In this document: in pieces, positions 50,370 through 59,278 of the stretch
How the letters are laid out: each line of letters begins with the position of its first letter
Numbering within the stretch: the stretch's first letter is position 1
Assembly: GCA_963721725.1 (NCBI GenBank)
Contig: CAVRLX010000014.1
Coordinates: 1 to 64,000 of the forward strand
Length of the DNA stretch: 64,000 nt
Direction: 5' to 3'
Source: RI-153 sp963721725
GTDB lineage: Bacteria; Chloroflexota; Anaerolineae; Caldilineales; Caldilineaceae
The notes under the pieces: generated by a model
Database searches by the model: none
What the model was told of the DNA's origin: nothing
What the model saw: the letters and a program-made list of their open reading frames with translations, nothing else
Translations under genes and position numbers: made by a program

Positions 50370-52634
50370 TCAGCCGCAGCCTGCACTGAGGCGATAGAGA
50401 CCGCCGTTGCCCGTGCCGATCCAAATTGCACCATCGGGGGCGGTGGTGACAGCCTGGATGGGCCACCCCAACAGCACGCGCTCAGAGATGACCTGCCCGC
50501 CGCTGCTGGAGAGGCGATAGAGGCCAGGGTTACGACCATATTGGGCATAATAAACCGTGCCAAAGGCCCAGGTGATGGCGGTGGGGGCCGAGGTGTTGAG
50601 GAGGGGAACCACTGGCCCAGTCCACCAATCTTGGGTGTTGCCGCTGATCGCAATCGGGAAGCCAAAGAAAGGCGTAGCCGATTGGTTGCCCGCGGCGGCA
50701 TCGCCAGAGAGCGCCGCCGGATCAAAGAGGTTCACCTCATCGCCAGCCAGATACTCTTCGCCGACGTTGGTGGCTCCGTTATCGGTAATCCAGATGCGGC
50801 CAAAGGGATCAGCCGCGATGCCATAGGGATTGCGGAAGCCACGTGCCGCGGTTTGGAACGCGCCGATGCTGCGCTGGCTCAACAGACGATCCACGGGGGC
50901 GCGCACCAATCGCGAGGCATAGGCGTTGCCGCCGCCGGCAATGTCCACCGCCTGCGTCTCCGCCGGCACATCCCCACCGCCGGGAGCGATGATGCCATCG
51001 GAGAAGCCATCGCGCACGCCACCCGCCGAGACATAGAGCCAGCCATTGGCAATGGCGATGCCGTTGTTGGCGTGGAAGAGCCGCCCGTTGACAGCAAAGC
51101 CCGCCGCCAACCGTTCATAACTGCCGCCGTCAAGAATGCGCCCGACTTCGCCCGCGCGGTTCAAATAGAGCGCGCCGCCGTACCACGTCATGCCTGTCAC
51201 GCGTGGGGACTCGGAGAGGATCAGGTTAAAAAATTCGTCGGCGCTGGCGGTGTTATAAACGCCAATGGCACGGCTAGGGTGAAAGGCATCAAAGAGGATA
51301 TTAGGATCCATTTCACCTGTGGAAGGCGAATCTAGCCCCATAAAGAGCCGTCCATCAGGGGCAAAAGCCAGACTGGTGATGCCGTGGTTCTTTTCTAATT
51401 TTTGCTGAAGGCGCTGTTCCACACACAGCCCACCGCGGCCTACCATCCACGGGTCGGCATCCGAAGGCGCAGGCACCCCCAGCGGTGCAGCCTGAATGCG
51501 CGCTTGTCCCGGTGAATAGGCGACCCTCGGGGAAGAGGGCGCAGGGGGAGCCGTGGGGATAGGCGTGGCAGGAATTGCAGCGGGCGTTTCCGGTGTGCCG
51601 GGGGTTACTGGTGTGCCAGGCGTTTCCGGTGTGCCGGGCGTTACCACGGTGGGAACTGCCGTAGCGGCAGGCGTGCCAGGGGTGACATTTGCCGGGGAGA
51701 CGTCGGTTTGTAACGCGGCTGTCTGCCCTTCAGGGCGCGCGCCGGGGCGAAGTTGGGCCAGTTGTTCCTGGGTGGGAGCCGCCGCGCAACTGGCAATCCG
51801 TACACTCTCGGCCCGGATCACAGCGCGCGGTGCGCCATCCTCCATAGCACACTCGTTGGCAACCGCGGTAAAGTCAACTTCGTTGAGCTGCAACCAGAGT
51901 GCCGCGCTGGAGGGTGCTTCGGGACGTTGCTCTGGCGCGCCAGCCCGGATCCGATCAAAGACCAGTCGCTTTTGCTCTGGCGAAAGCTCGCCGATCAGGG
52001 GCATTTTCCCCGACCCCACCTGTTGCCACAAGATCGAAGCAGCGGGATCGGCAGGGATGACAACGGGGCCGTTTTCGCTGCCCGCCATCAAGCCAGCATA
52101 GGTGGTCACCTGTAGATCACGCAGTTTCACCGCGCCGCCATGACAAGAGGTGCAGTTTTGTTCAAAAAGGGGCTTGATATCTTCGTCATAGCCTACAGGC
52201 AAGACTGAGGTGCTGAAGCGTTGGCGCCGATCCAGGCTGGCGAGTGGCTCGCTTTGACCTTGTTGGAAAATTCCCTCCACGCGCACGATTGAACCGGCAG
52301 TCGTCTGGCCCACTTGGCAGCTAGTGGTCGAGGTGTCTGCCAACACAGGGCTGGCCCCCTGCACCTGAACATAGACAGGCTGACCGCCGTCCAGACAAGA
52401 AATGGCATCTTCCATATCAGTGATGCTGCGCGCCAATGCCAGACCGGAGCCGATGGCTTCGGGTTTCAGGGGCGGTGTGGGGCCAGTGAAAGAGGGTTCG
52501 GGGACGGGTGTAGGGGGGACTGACCACAGGGGCGAGGCATCACTGCACCCGGCTATCAAAATGAGAACCATCATTAAAAGCAAAGGCCGCACACAAATGC
52601 CCTTGCCGAGCATAGAACGTAAATAGATCAGCAT
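50370..52634 (-). CDS. Lipoprotein with c-type haem site and PQQ-dependent sugar-dehydrogenase-like propeller
   Basis: This protein of up to 754 residues has an alternative start at 52613 (MLGKGICVRPLLLMMVLILI). The lipobox IAGC is followed by ~100 residues of unknown fold. A mono-haem site CTSCH then lies in a planctomycete-type cytochrome segment (DEDIKPLFEQNCTSCHGG, VVIPADPAASILWQQV). A Thr/Pro/Gly repeat linker rich in VTPGTP comes next. The C-terminal ~370 residues are a six-bladed propeller of the sorbosone/glucose dehydrogenase type (ITSLAFAPDGRLFMGLDSPS, FRNPYGIAADPFGRIWITDN). It may oxidise a sugar at the outer membrane face and pass electrons to the attached haem. Both domain calls are firm; electron transfer is inferred. 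Confidence 0.82.
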   Translation of the reverse strand: MLIYLRSMLGKGICVRPLLLMMVLILIAGCSDASPLWSVPPTPVPEPSFTGPTPPLKPEAIGSGLALARSITDMEDAISCLDGGQPVYVQVQGASPVLADTSTTSCQVGQTTAGSIVRVEGIFQQGQSEPLASLDRRQRFSTSVLPVGYDEDIKPLFEQNCTSCHGGAVKLRDLQVTTYAGLMAGSENGPVVIPADPAASILWQQVGSGKMPLIGELSPEQKRLVFDRIRAGAPEQRPEAPSSAALWLQLNEVDFTAVANECAMEDGAPRAVIRAESVRIASCAAAPTQEQLAQLRPGARPEGQTAALQTDVSPANVTPGTPAATAVPTVVTPGTPETPGTPVTPGTPETPAAIPATPIPTAPPAPSSPRVAYSPGQARIQAAPLGVPAPSDADPWMVGRGGLCVEQRLQQKLEKNHGITSLAFAPDGRLFMGLDSPSTGEMDPNILFDAFHPSRAIGVYNTASADEFFNLILSESPRVTGMTWYGGALYLNRAGEVGRILDGGSYERLAAGFAVNGRLFHANNGIAIANGWLYVSAGGVRDGFSDGIIAPGGGDVPAETQAVDIAGGGNAYASRLVRAPVDRLLSQRSIGAFQTAARGFRNPYGIAADPFGRIWITDNGATNVGEEYLAGDEVNLFDPAALSGDAAAGNQSATPFFGFPIAISGNTQDWWTGPVVPLLNTSAPTAITWAFGTVYYAQYGRNPGLYRLSSSGGQVISERVLLGWPIQAVTTAPDGAIWIGTGNGGLYRLSAGCG

Positions 52635-52668
52635 AGTATTTTAGAATAAAATCCGGTAAGTATTAACG

Positions 52669-53637
52669 CTATTTAAACGATACCGCATTGGGGACTGCCA
52701 ACGAGTGGCGCGCCTGCACCAGATCGGCTTGAATCTGGTTGACCAATGCATCCAGGCTGGCGAATTTTTGCTCACCGCGCAGCCTTGCCACAAATTCCAC
52801 GCGCACGGTCTGCCCATAAAGATCGCCCGATTCCCCAGGCGGGGGAAAGTCGAGCAGGTGGCTTTCCACGCGTCGCTGGGTTCCGTCCACGGTGGGGCGC
52901 ACGCCGATATTGGTGGCGCTGGCAAAACGTTGCAACGTGCCGCCCCGTTCCAGTGTACACCACGTGGCATAGACCCCATTGGCGGGGAGCAGGCGATCGT
53001 CGGCAGTGGCAACGTTGGCGGTGGGCACGCCGATGGTGCGCCCACGGCCATCACCGTGCACAACCTCGCCGGGTACAGCGTAGAAGCGCCCCAACAACGC
53101 GGCGGCGCCCTCGACATCGCCGGCCAGCAGGTGTTGACGCACGCTTAGGCTGCGCACCTCGACGCCTTCCCACAAGACCGGATTTAAGACAATTAGCTCA
53201 TAGCCTAGCTCTTTTCCCAAGACGGCCAGCACATCCAGCGTGCCAGCGCGGTTGCGGCCCAATGCGAAATCTGGCCCCACCACAAGTGCGGCCACCCCCA
53301 GATGCTGTACCAACATTTCCATAAAAGTTCGCGGCGAGAGGGCGGCGATCTGTGCGGTAAAGGGCTGGAGAATGCCCACGTCAATCCCCAGTTCTGCTGC
53401 CAGCTCCAGCCGCTCCACGGGAGTGGTCAACAACTGCAAAGGTAGATCGGGGCGCAATAGGGCCATGGGGTGTGGATCAAACGTCAGCAGCGCAGTCTGA
53501 CCAGCGCCGCTCTGCGCTGCCTCTTGCAAACGGCGCAACAGCATTTGATGGCCGCGGTGCACACCATCAAAATTCCCGATGGTGAGAAAAGTAGGTCCAG
53601 CCAGATTGGCGTTGTGTACATCGTCGAAAATCTGCAT
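52669..53637 (-). CDS. ribF: Bifunctional riboflavin kinase / FAD synthetase
   Basis: RibF makes FMN and then FAD. The 322-residue protein starts MQIFDDVHNANLAGPTFLTI. The FAD-synthetase nucleotidyltransferase motif is TIGNFDGVHRGHQMLLRRL, with VVGPDFALGRNRAGTLDVL. The C-terminal kinase domain has PGEVVHGDGRGRTIGVPTAN and GVYATWCTLERGG, ending with VEFVARLRGEQKFASLDALV. It ends the nusA-to-ribF operon, 36 bases after truB. Confidence 0.96.
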   Translation of the reverse strand: MQIFDDVHNANLAGPTFLTIGNFDGVHRGHQMLLRRLQEAAQSGAGQTALLTFDPHPMALLRPDLPLQLLTTPVERLELAAELGIDVGILQPFTAQIAALSPRTFMEMLVQHLGVAALVVGPDFALGRNRAGTLDVLAVLGKELGYELIVLNPVLWEGVEVRSLSVRQHLLAGDVEGAAALLGRFYAVPGEVVHGDGRGRTIGVPTANVATADDRLLPANGVYATWCTLERGGTLQRFASATNIGVRPTVDGTQRRVESHLLDFPPPGESGDLYGQTVRVEFVARLRGEQKFASLDALVNQIQADLVQARHSLAVPNAVSFK

Positions 53638-53673
53638 AAAACCGTCAGCATCACCCTGTCTGAAATCGTGGCT

Positions 53674-54651
53674 TTAGATCTGCGCTTGCGGCGCAAACCA
53701 TTTATCCGCTTTGGAAAGTAGTGCATCGCCGGTGGGCGCAATCTCCAGCACTGACAAGATCCCCACCAACTGCCCCTGTTCGTCAAGGCCCTGAACTGTA
53801 TCCCCCACCGCCACGGGCTGGGCAATGGCAGGCAACCAGAGCTTTTGACCATAGCCCAGCCGTTGACAGTTTTCAGCGTCCAGCGAGAGGGCGGGCATCT
53901 CCAGCCCCGCACCAGAGGTCAAAAGCAGATCAGGCAGAGCACCTTGGTTGGCGGCGGCTTCAATAGACTCCATGCTGTGGGCGGCCTGTTCAGAGAAGGA
54001 ACCGGCACGTTCACGGCGCAGAGAAGAGAGATGTGCCGTCGTCCCCAGAGCCATACCTAGATCATAGGCCAAACTGCGGATGTAGGTCCCCGCCGAGCAA
54101 TGGACACGCACCGTGAATGTATCTGGGGGCGTGAACGAAAGCAGGTCAATGGCGTGGATGGTCACGGAGCGGGCGGTTACTTCCACCGCTTCGCCACGCC
54201 GAGCCTTTTGGTGCAGGCTCTCGCCGTCCTGTTTCAACGCCGAAAAAATAGGCGGCTTTTGCTGGATCGGCCCGCGGAATAGATTGAGGGCGGTTTCGAT
54301 CTCAACTGTGCTCAGGGCGGGAACTGACAACCGCCGTGTAACGGTCCCCACGGCATCGTAGGTGTCGGTTTCCACGCCCAGCCGCACCTGTGCCAGATAG
54401 CATTTGTCATGCCCCTGGTAATACTCGACCAAGCGTGTAGCCGTGCCCAGACAGAGCACCAAGACGCCACTTGCCATGGGATCCAGCGTACCGGTGTGTC
54501 CGATGCGGCGCTGCCCGCTCCACCGCCGCACACGCTGTACAATGTCGTGGCTGGTGGGCAAGTAGCCAGCGGCGACGCTATCGCCCCCCCAAAGCATCCC
54601 CGGTTTGTCCACCACCAAAAGGCCGCTGAGATCGCTTTGGGATTTAGCCAC
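53674..54651 (-). CDS. truB: tRNA pseudouridine-55 synthase TruB with an N-terminal insertion
   Basis: TruB makes pseudouridine 55 in tRNA. The 325-residue protein has the catalytic Asp in RRIGHTGTLDPMASGVLVLC, plus KCYLAQVRLGVETDTYDAVG and VHCSAGTYIRSLAYDLG, with a C-terminal PUA-like domain. The usual N-terminal LLVVDKPxGxTSHDVV is split here by about 14 extra residues (MLWGGDSVAAGYLP) between KPG and TSHDIVQRVRR. It overlaps nrnA by 8 bases. Confidence 0.95.
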   Translation of the reverse strand: MAKSQSDLSGLLVVDKPGMLWGGDSVAAGYLPTSHDIVQRVRRWSGQRRIGHTGTLDPMASGVLVLCLGTATRLVEYYQGHDKCYLAQVRLGVETDTYDAVGTVTRRLSVPALSTVEIETALNLFRGPIQQKPPIFSALKQDGESLHQKARRGEAVEVTARSVTIHAIDLLSFTPPDTFTVRVHCSAGTYIRSLAYDLGMALGTTAHLSSLRRERAGSFSEQAAHSMESIEAAANQGALPDLLLTSGAGLEMPALSLDAENCQRLGYGQKLWLPAIAQPVAVGDTVQGLDEQGQLVGILSVLEIAPTGDALLSKADKWFAPQAQI

Positions 54652-55702
54652 GAAGCGCCTGCGCTGACGGGGCAGCCACGGCGCTTGTCCGTTGTTGCTG
54701 GTGTGATGCTTTTAAGGTCGCCACCACTTGGGCGGCGATCTCAGCCAGCGGGCCGGGAAGGGTACACCCCGCCGCCGCCGGATGTCCGCCGCCGCCCAGC
54801 GCAAAGGCGACATCACTGACATTGAAGCCCTGGCGCGCGCGGAAACTACACTCAACCAACGGCGCGCCCTTGTCGCTCATTTTTTCAATGAAGGTAGCGC
54901 TGATATCCGCGCCATCCACGGTGATTAAATGGTTGGCGAGACCGTCGCTTTCATCTTCGCGCAGATGCACGGCGCGGCGCTGTGCCCGGCTGATGGTCAG
55001 CCAGATAATGCCCTCGTCTAGTTGAACCTGGGGCAGGACATCTCCCCACAACCGTACCATGCTTAGGCTGGTGCGGCGCAGGGTCTGTTCCACCACTTCC
55101 AAGAGATTCCCCCCCCCTTCCAGAAGGCGCATAGCGGCTTCCAGCACCCGGCTGGTAGTATTGCTTGTGCGAAAGCCGAGGGTATCGGTGACCACGCCAG
55201 TGAGCAAAACCTGGGCCAGATCGCCCTGAAGAGGAACATCTAATGCGTCAGCCAGATAGACCAGCATCTGACAAGTGGCGGCGCAACGTGGCTCTACCCA
55301 GTGATAGGTGCCAAAATAGGTATTGGTGATGTGATGATCGATGACCAACAGAGGGATGTGGCGATGATCAGCAGCGCGGTAAATCCGCCCCATGCGATCA
55401 GGACTAGAGGCATCCAGGCAGATGATCAGATCATAATTCGCGCCCACGGAGTGTGGACCCACAATGTCGCCATAGCCCGGCAGAAAAGCGAAGGCATTTG
55501 ACGGGCGATCTTGCAAAGCCAGCACAGGCTGCTTGTGCAGATGGCGCAGGATCAAGCCCATGCCCAGCAGGCTGCCCACGGCGTCGCCATCCGGCCCCAC
55601 ATGGCTGACACACAGAATGTGGGTGGCCGCTTGAATCACCGCCAAAATGGGGAGATCCACCTGGGCCAGATCGGTCAAGCCATCGCTGGATAGCAAGGTC
55701 AT
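54644..55702 (-). CDS. nrnA: NrnA-type DHH phosphoesterase (oligoribonuclease / pAp phosphatase)
   Basis: This 352-residue DHH/DHHA1 protein degrades short oligoribonucleotides and dephosphorylates pAp. The pAp activity would suit the PAPS made by CysNC here. Motifs: HILCVSHVGPDGDAVGSLLG, LIICLDASSPDRMG, the DHH in LLVIDHHITNTYFG, and the C-terminal ALGGGGHPAAAGCTL. It lies between rbfA and truB, a common bacterial order. Confidence 0.94.
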   Translation of the reverse strand: MTLLSSDGLTDLAQVDLPILAVIQAATHILCVSHVGPDGDAVGSLLGMGLILRHLHKQPVLALQDRPSNAFAFLPGYGDIVGPHSVGANYDLIICLDASSPDRMGRIYRAADHRHIPLLVIDHHITNTYFGTYHWVEPRCAATCQMLVYLADALDVPLQGDLAQVLLTGVVTDTLGFRTSNTTSRVLEAAMRLLEGGGNLLEVVEQTLRRTSLSMVRLWGDVLPQVQLDEGIIWLTISRAQRRAVHLREDESDGLANHLITVDGADISATFIEKMSDKGAPLVECSFRARQGFNVSDVAFALGGGGHPAAAGCTLPGPLAEIAAQVVATLKASHQQQRTSAVAAPSAQALRG

Positions 55703-55705
55703 GGC

Positions 55706-56125
55706 TTATTCCTCAGGGTGATCAGGGGTGGGTGCAGTCGGCGCGCTGCCCTCGTCGGCAATGTTGGCTTGCGGTTCGTTGCGCTCGGCACGGATCATCC
55801 CCAGTAATTCATCAACCCGTGCGGATCGCTCCGGGGTATCGTCGTAATAAAAAGAGAGTTCGGGGACGACGCGCAACGTTAGACGTTCGGCCAGTTGGCG
55901 GCGGATAAAGGGTGCGGCGCGATCCAAACGGCGCAAAATGACACGGCGAGGAATCTCTTCGCCCTCATTGTGAATATAGACTTTTGTGTTGCGCAGATCT
56001 CGGCTCACCACCACGTTGGTCACCGTGAGCATGGTCAACTGTGGGTCTTCCAACTCATTGGCAATCAGGATGGAAAGTTCCTGAAAGAGCAGTTCTTGGA
56101 CTCGTTGTTGTCGAATGGTTGTCAT
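55706..56125 (-). CDS. rbfA: 30S ribosome-binding factor A
   Basis: RbfA assists 16S rRNA 5'-end maturation in 30S assembly. The 139-residue KH-fold protein has RQQRVQELLFQELSILIANE, DPQLTMLTVTNVVVSRDLRN, APFIRRQLAERLTLRVVPEL and FYYDDTPERSARVDELL. The last ~25 residues are a disordered acidic tail. A terminator hairpin separates it from infB, so it may have its own promoter (TAGAAT lies just upstream of the ATG). Confidence 0.95.
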   Translation of the reverse strand: MTTIRQQRVQELLFQELSILIANELEDPQLTMLTVTNVVVSRDLRNTKVYIHNEGEEIPRRVILRRLDRAAPFIRRQLAERLTLRVVPELSFYYDDTPERSARVDELLGMIRAERNEPQANIADEGSAPTAPTPDHPEE

Positions 56126-56176
56126 AAGGCTATTCTATCGCGTTCATAGGAAGGAGAAAAATTTTCATTCAAGATA

Positions 56177-56216
56177 AGATTCAAAAACAATGGACGGACC
56201 GTAGCCCGTCCATTGT
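56177..56216 (-). terminator. Terminator between infB and rbfA
   Basis: On the minus strand CAATGGACGG, loop GCTACGGT, CCGTCCATTG is followed by TTTTTG. It lies about 200 bases after the infB stop and 50 before the rbfA start, splitting the operon. Confidence 0.75.
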
Positions 56217-56283
56217 TGCCAAGGCCACACTCGGCCCCCGGTTTGCACTTTTAAGGCTATACTAAAGAATTAACGATGCAGCC

Positions 56284-56367
56284 AAAGTCCCGACACTTTC
56301 TGTCCTAGCGAGTCAGTAAAATCCGTGAAGTGCCGAGGACTTGTGCATACTTATTTTCGTGCAATCC
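56284..56367. repeat. Extragenic palindrome GTCCCGACACTT, copy 2
   Basis: AAGTCCCGACACTTTCTGTCC matches copy 1 at 28711, and AAGTGCCGAGGACTTGTGCAT matches its right arm and tail. The loop is about 20 bases longer than in copy 1. It lies between infB and rbfA. Confidence 0.7.
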
Positions 56368-56418
56368 GGTACTGAAGAGACGGGGATTGGGCACAGTTTC
56401 TATTGGGTTCGCCGCTCA

Positions 56419-58302
56419 CTAGCGGACGAGTTGTTTCTCAAAGATTTCAATAACATCACCTTCTTGCATGTTGTCATTGATACCCGCGAGGTTGATGCCG
56501 CATTCAAAGCCTGTACGCACCTCGCTTACATCTTCGGTAAACCGCTTGAGGGTGGCAATCGTGCTGGTCTCCACCACCTTGCCGCTGCGAATTAAGCGTG
56601 CGTTGGCATTGCGTTTGATCACACCATCCAACACCATGCAACCGGCAATCAGACCGCCACGGCGCACACGGAAGAGCTGACGCACCTCGGCATGGCCGAC
56701 ATTCACCTCTTGATAGACCGGCTCCAACATGCCCGTAAGGGCCGCTTCGATATCTTCGATCATGTGATAGATCACATCATACTTGCGGATCTCCACACCA
56801 GCCTGTTCGGCACGACCAGCAGCGGATTTATCCACATTGACGTTAAAGCCAATAATAACCGCTGCGCTGGCCTCGGCCAACATGACATCCGACTCGGTGA
56901 TATCGCCAATGGCAGATTGCAGAATCTTGACGTTGACTTCGGCGTTGTTTCTGCCCGCCTCTTGCAAGCTTTGCACCACAGGCTCCAACGTTCCCTGCAC
57001 ATCGGCACGCACAATAATATTGAGCACTTTGACTTCGCTCTCTTCGATGCGAGCGAAGAAATCTTCTAATGTCATCTGCGGGCGAGGCGGAGCCACAGCC
57101 GCCAACGCTGCCGCTTCTTGCCGATCTTCAGCGGTACGGCGTGCGTCTTTATCCTTGTCCATCATCTCAAAGATTTCACCAGCCACAGGCACATCTTGCA
57201 GCCCCAAGACTACAGCGGCCGTGCTTGGCCCGGCGCTCTTAATCGGCTTCCCTTCGTGATCGAACATGGCCTTGATGCGGCCCCAAGTCTTGCCCGCCAC
57301 CACAGCATCGCCGCGGTTCAGTGTGCCATTTTGCACGAGCAACGTCGCCGTCACCCCGCGGTATTTGTCCAACTCGGCCTCAATCACCGTGCCGACACAC
57401 TTGCCCTTGGGGTTGGCGCGCAATTGTTCAATCTCGGCCACCACCAGCAGATTTTCCAAAAGAGCATCCACACCGCGGCCTGTCAGCGCGCTGAGCGGAA
57501 CCATGATCACATCGCCGCCCCACTCTTCAGGTTGCAGACCTTCGTTGGCAAGTTCATCCATCACACGGCCAAGATTGGCGTTGGCTTTATCCACTTTGTT
57601 AATGGCGACTACAATGGTGACGCCGGCAGCTTTGGCATGGCTGATGGCCTCTTTGGTCTGAGGCATAACGCCATCATCCGCGGCCACCACCAAGACCACA
57701 ATGTCAGTCACCTGGGCACCACGCGCGCGCATGGAGGTAAACGCCTCATGACCCGGTGTATCCAAGAAAGTGATTTTGCGACCGTTAAGGTCAACCTGAT
57801 ACGCGCCAGTATGCTGGGTGATGCCGCCAGCTTCGCTTGCCACCACGTTGGCCTTGCGAATCCGATCCAGCAGTGTGGTCTTGCCATGATCGACGTGGCC
57901 GAGTACAGCCACCACTGGCGGACGTTCCACCAAATTGGCTTCTTTTTCGTCGTCCAGCACTTGGTCCACAAACCGTTGAGAAATGCTGCGCGTATCTTCT
58001 TTCTCGGGTTGGTCGGGTTCCGCAGGGGCTTCTTCGCGCTGCGGCCAAAGCACATCCACGCCTAATTCTTCGCCCACAATCGCCGCCGTGTCGTGGTCCA
58101 GCGCCTGATCAATGGGAGCCATGATGCCAAACTGCATCAGCACTTTGATCAGATCAATTGGGCTACGCCCCATCCGCTCGGCCAGTTTGCGCACAGTAAT
58201 GTGGTCTTCCACCACAATTTCTTTGGGCATAGGCGGAGTAACCGTGCCATTGCGACCTTTGGCTTGTGTGGGTTTGGCTACTTCTTTGGCTTTCGTTGCC
58301 AT
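56419..58302 (-). CDS. infB: Translation initiation factor IF-2
   Basis: IF-2 is the GTPase that places initiator tRNA on the ribosome. This 627-residue version has a short N-terminus and one IF2_N segment (VVEDHITVRKLAERMGRSPI). The G domain has VAVLGHVDHGKTTLLDRIRK, FLDTPGHEAFTSMRARG and VVAINKVDKANANLG. The C-terminal domains II-IV end GVIKRNANARLIRSGKVVET and NLAGINDNMQEGDVIEIFE. It is preceded by an unusually long gap after ylxR. Confidence 0.97.
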   Translation of the reverse strand: MATKAKEVAKPTQAKGRNGTVTPPMPKEIVVEDHITVRKLAERMGRSPIDLIKVLMQFGIMAPIDQALDHDTAAIVGEELGVDVLWPQREEAPAEPDQPEKEDTRSISQRFVDQVLDDEKEANLVERPPVVAVLGHVDHGKTTLLDRIRKANVVASEAGGITQHTGAYQVDLNGRKITFLDTPGHEAFTSMRARGAQVTDIVVLVVAADDGVMPQTKEAISHAKAAGVTIVVAINKVDKANANLGRVMDELANEGLQPEEWGGDVIMVPLSALTGRGVDALLENLLVVAEIEQLRANPKGKCVGTVIEAELDKYRGVTATLLVQNGTLNRGDAVVAGKTWGRIKAMFDHEGKPIKSAGPSTAAVVLGLQDVPVAGEIFEMMDKDKDARRTAEDRQEAAALAAVAPPRPQMTLEDFFARIEESEVKVLNIIVRADVQGTLEPVVQSLQEAGRNNAEVNVKILQSAIGDITESDVMLAEASAAVIIGFNVNVDKSAAGRAEQAGVEIRKYDVIYHMIEDIEAALTGMLEPVYQEVNVGHAEVRQLFRVRRGGLIAGCMVLDGVIKRNANARLIRSGKVVETSTIATLKRFTEDVSEVRTGFECGINLAGINDNMQEGDVIEIFEKQLVR

Positions 58303-58881
58303 AAACGTTCCCTCTCTCTTTCTTTTATACAGCCTAATACAAGGCGTGACTGAGTTCAGTCAAATCGCCTCCAAATTCATCGACATTCCTTCTATGTCTA
58401 TGGCTTGGCACAGCCGACGCGGTTCGATAACAGACACACAAATTGATCTACGGTCTGCCCGGATCCAAGAGGGCAAACTGTAGAGCATGTGTCCAATAAA
58501 CCACAATCAGCCAAAGATGCGTGTGATAAGCGTGCGTACACAACAGAAGAGAGGGTGGGGTGGACTAGCGCAGCGGAGAAGAGAAGAAGATTGTCCCAAG
58601 AAAGTCTGGCTCGCAGGCACAGACTCGCTTGCAACCGACAGAAACGGCACTCTTGGTTACCCTTTCATCTCATCACTCCCTTACCAGCGTCCATAGTATC
58701 CCACCAGATTCTCCCTTGATGCGTGTTAGCCAGCCGATCTGAGCACCCGCCCCTAGCCATTGATCTCATCAACAGACATGGCAGCAATCCTCTACTTGCT
58801 CAAATGATTGATTCGTTAAGCAACCCCTGTACCATACCACAGGGTTGCATAAAAAGCTATTTTTCCAGCGAAACAAATTGA
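58303..58881. other. 579-bp non-coding gap between ylxR and infB
   Basis: This position often holds a ylxQ (L7Ae-like) gene or nothing, but I find neither ylxQ in any frame nor a known RNA. The open frames here have no recognisable protein. AGAGAGAGGGAACG before the infB ATG serves as its ribosome site. A long leader or an internal promoter is possible. Confidence 0.4.
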
Positions 58882-59212
58882 TTAACTTTGTGCCTGGCTT
58901 GATGATGGCGTCTCGTCATCCTCATCTTCGGGCAAGCTTGCCGCATAGGCTTGAAGCTGCGCCAAATCATCAGCACTGATCTGTGTGCGCAGCGCACGTT
59001 GTGAGCATGCGCGCCTCTAATGCCTCTTGCCAACAGCGCTGCCGAGGATGGAGATAGGCACCTCGCCCAGCCAACTTTCCCCGTACGTCCACGGAGACGC
59101 CGGTAGACGTGCGCACCACCCGCACCAATTCCCGTTTCCCAGCCCCTTGCCGACAGGCAATGCACATGCGCTGCGGAATATGCTTCTGTCGTTCCAGTTT
59201 TTGACGCGCCAT
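58882..59212 (-). CDS. ylxR: YlxR / RnpM-type RNA-binding protein (one frameshift)
   Basis: This small protein lies between nusA and infB in most bacteria; family members bind RNase P RNA or act in transcription control. The ATG at 59212 gives MARQKLERQKHIPQRMCIAC. It continues RQGAGKRELVRVVRTSTGVS and VDVRGKLAGRGAYLHPRQRC. After EALEARML the frame shifts near 58996-59008; corrected, it reads RALRTQISADDLAQLQAYAA, then SLPEDEDDETPSSSQAQS, the typical acidic end. The corrected length is about 110 residues, standard for the family. Confidence 0.9.
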
Positions 59213-59278
59213 AGTCTCCACCAGAAACCGGGTTCCTCAGGGAACCCGGTTTGATCTTTCTTATCCACATTCGTCTAT

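Noticed and set aside
58398..58634. ORF of 78 residues in the ylxR-infB gap
   Set aside because: It has no family resemblance to YlxQ or other expected proteins, and its composition is unlike neighbouring genes.
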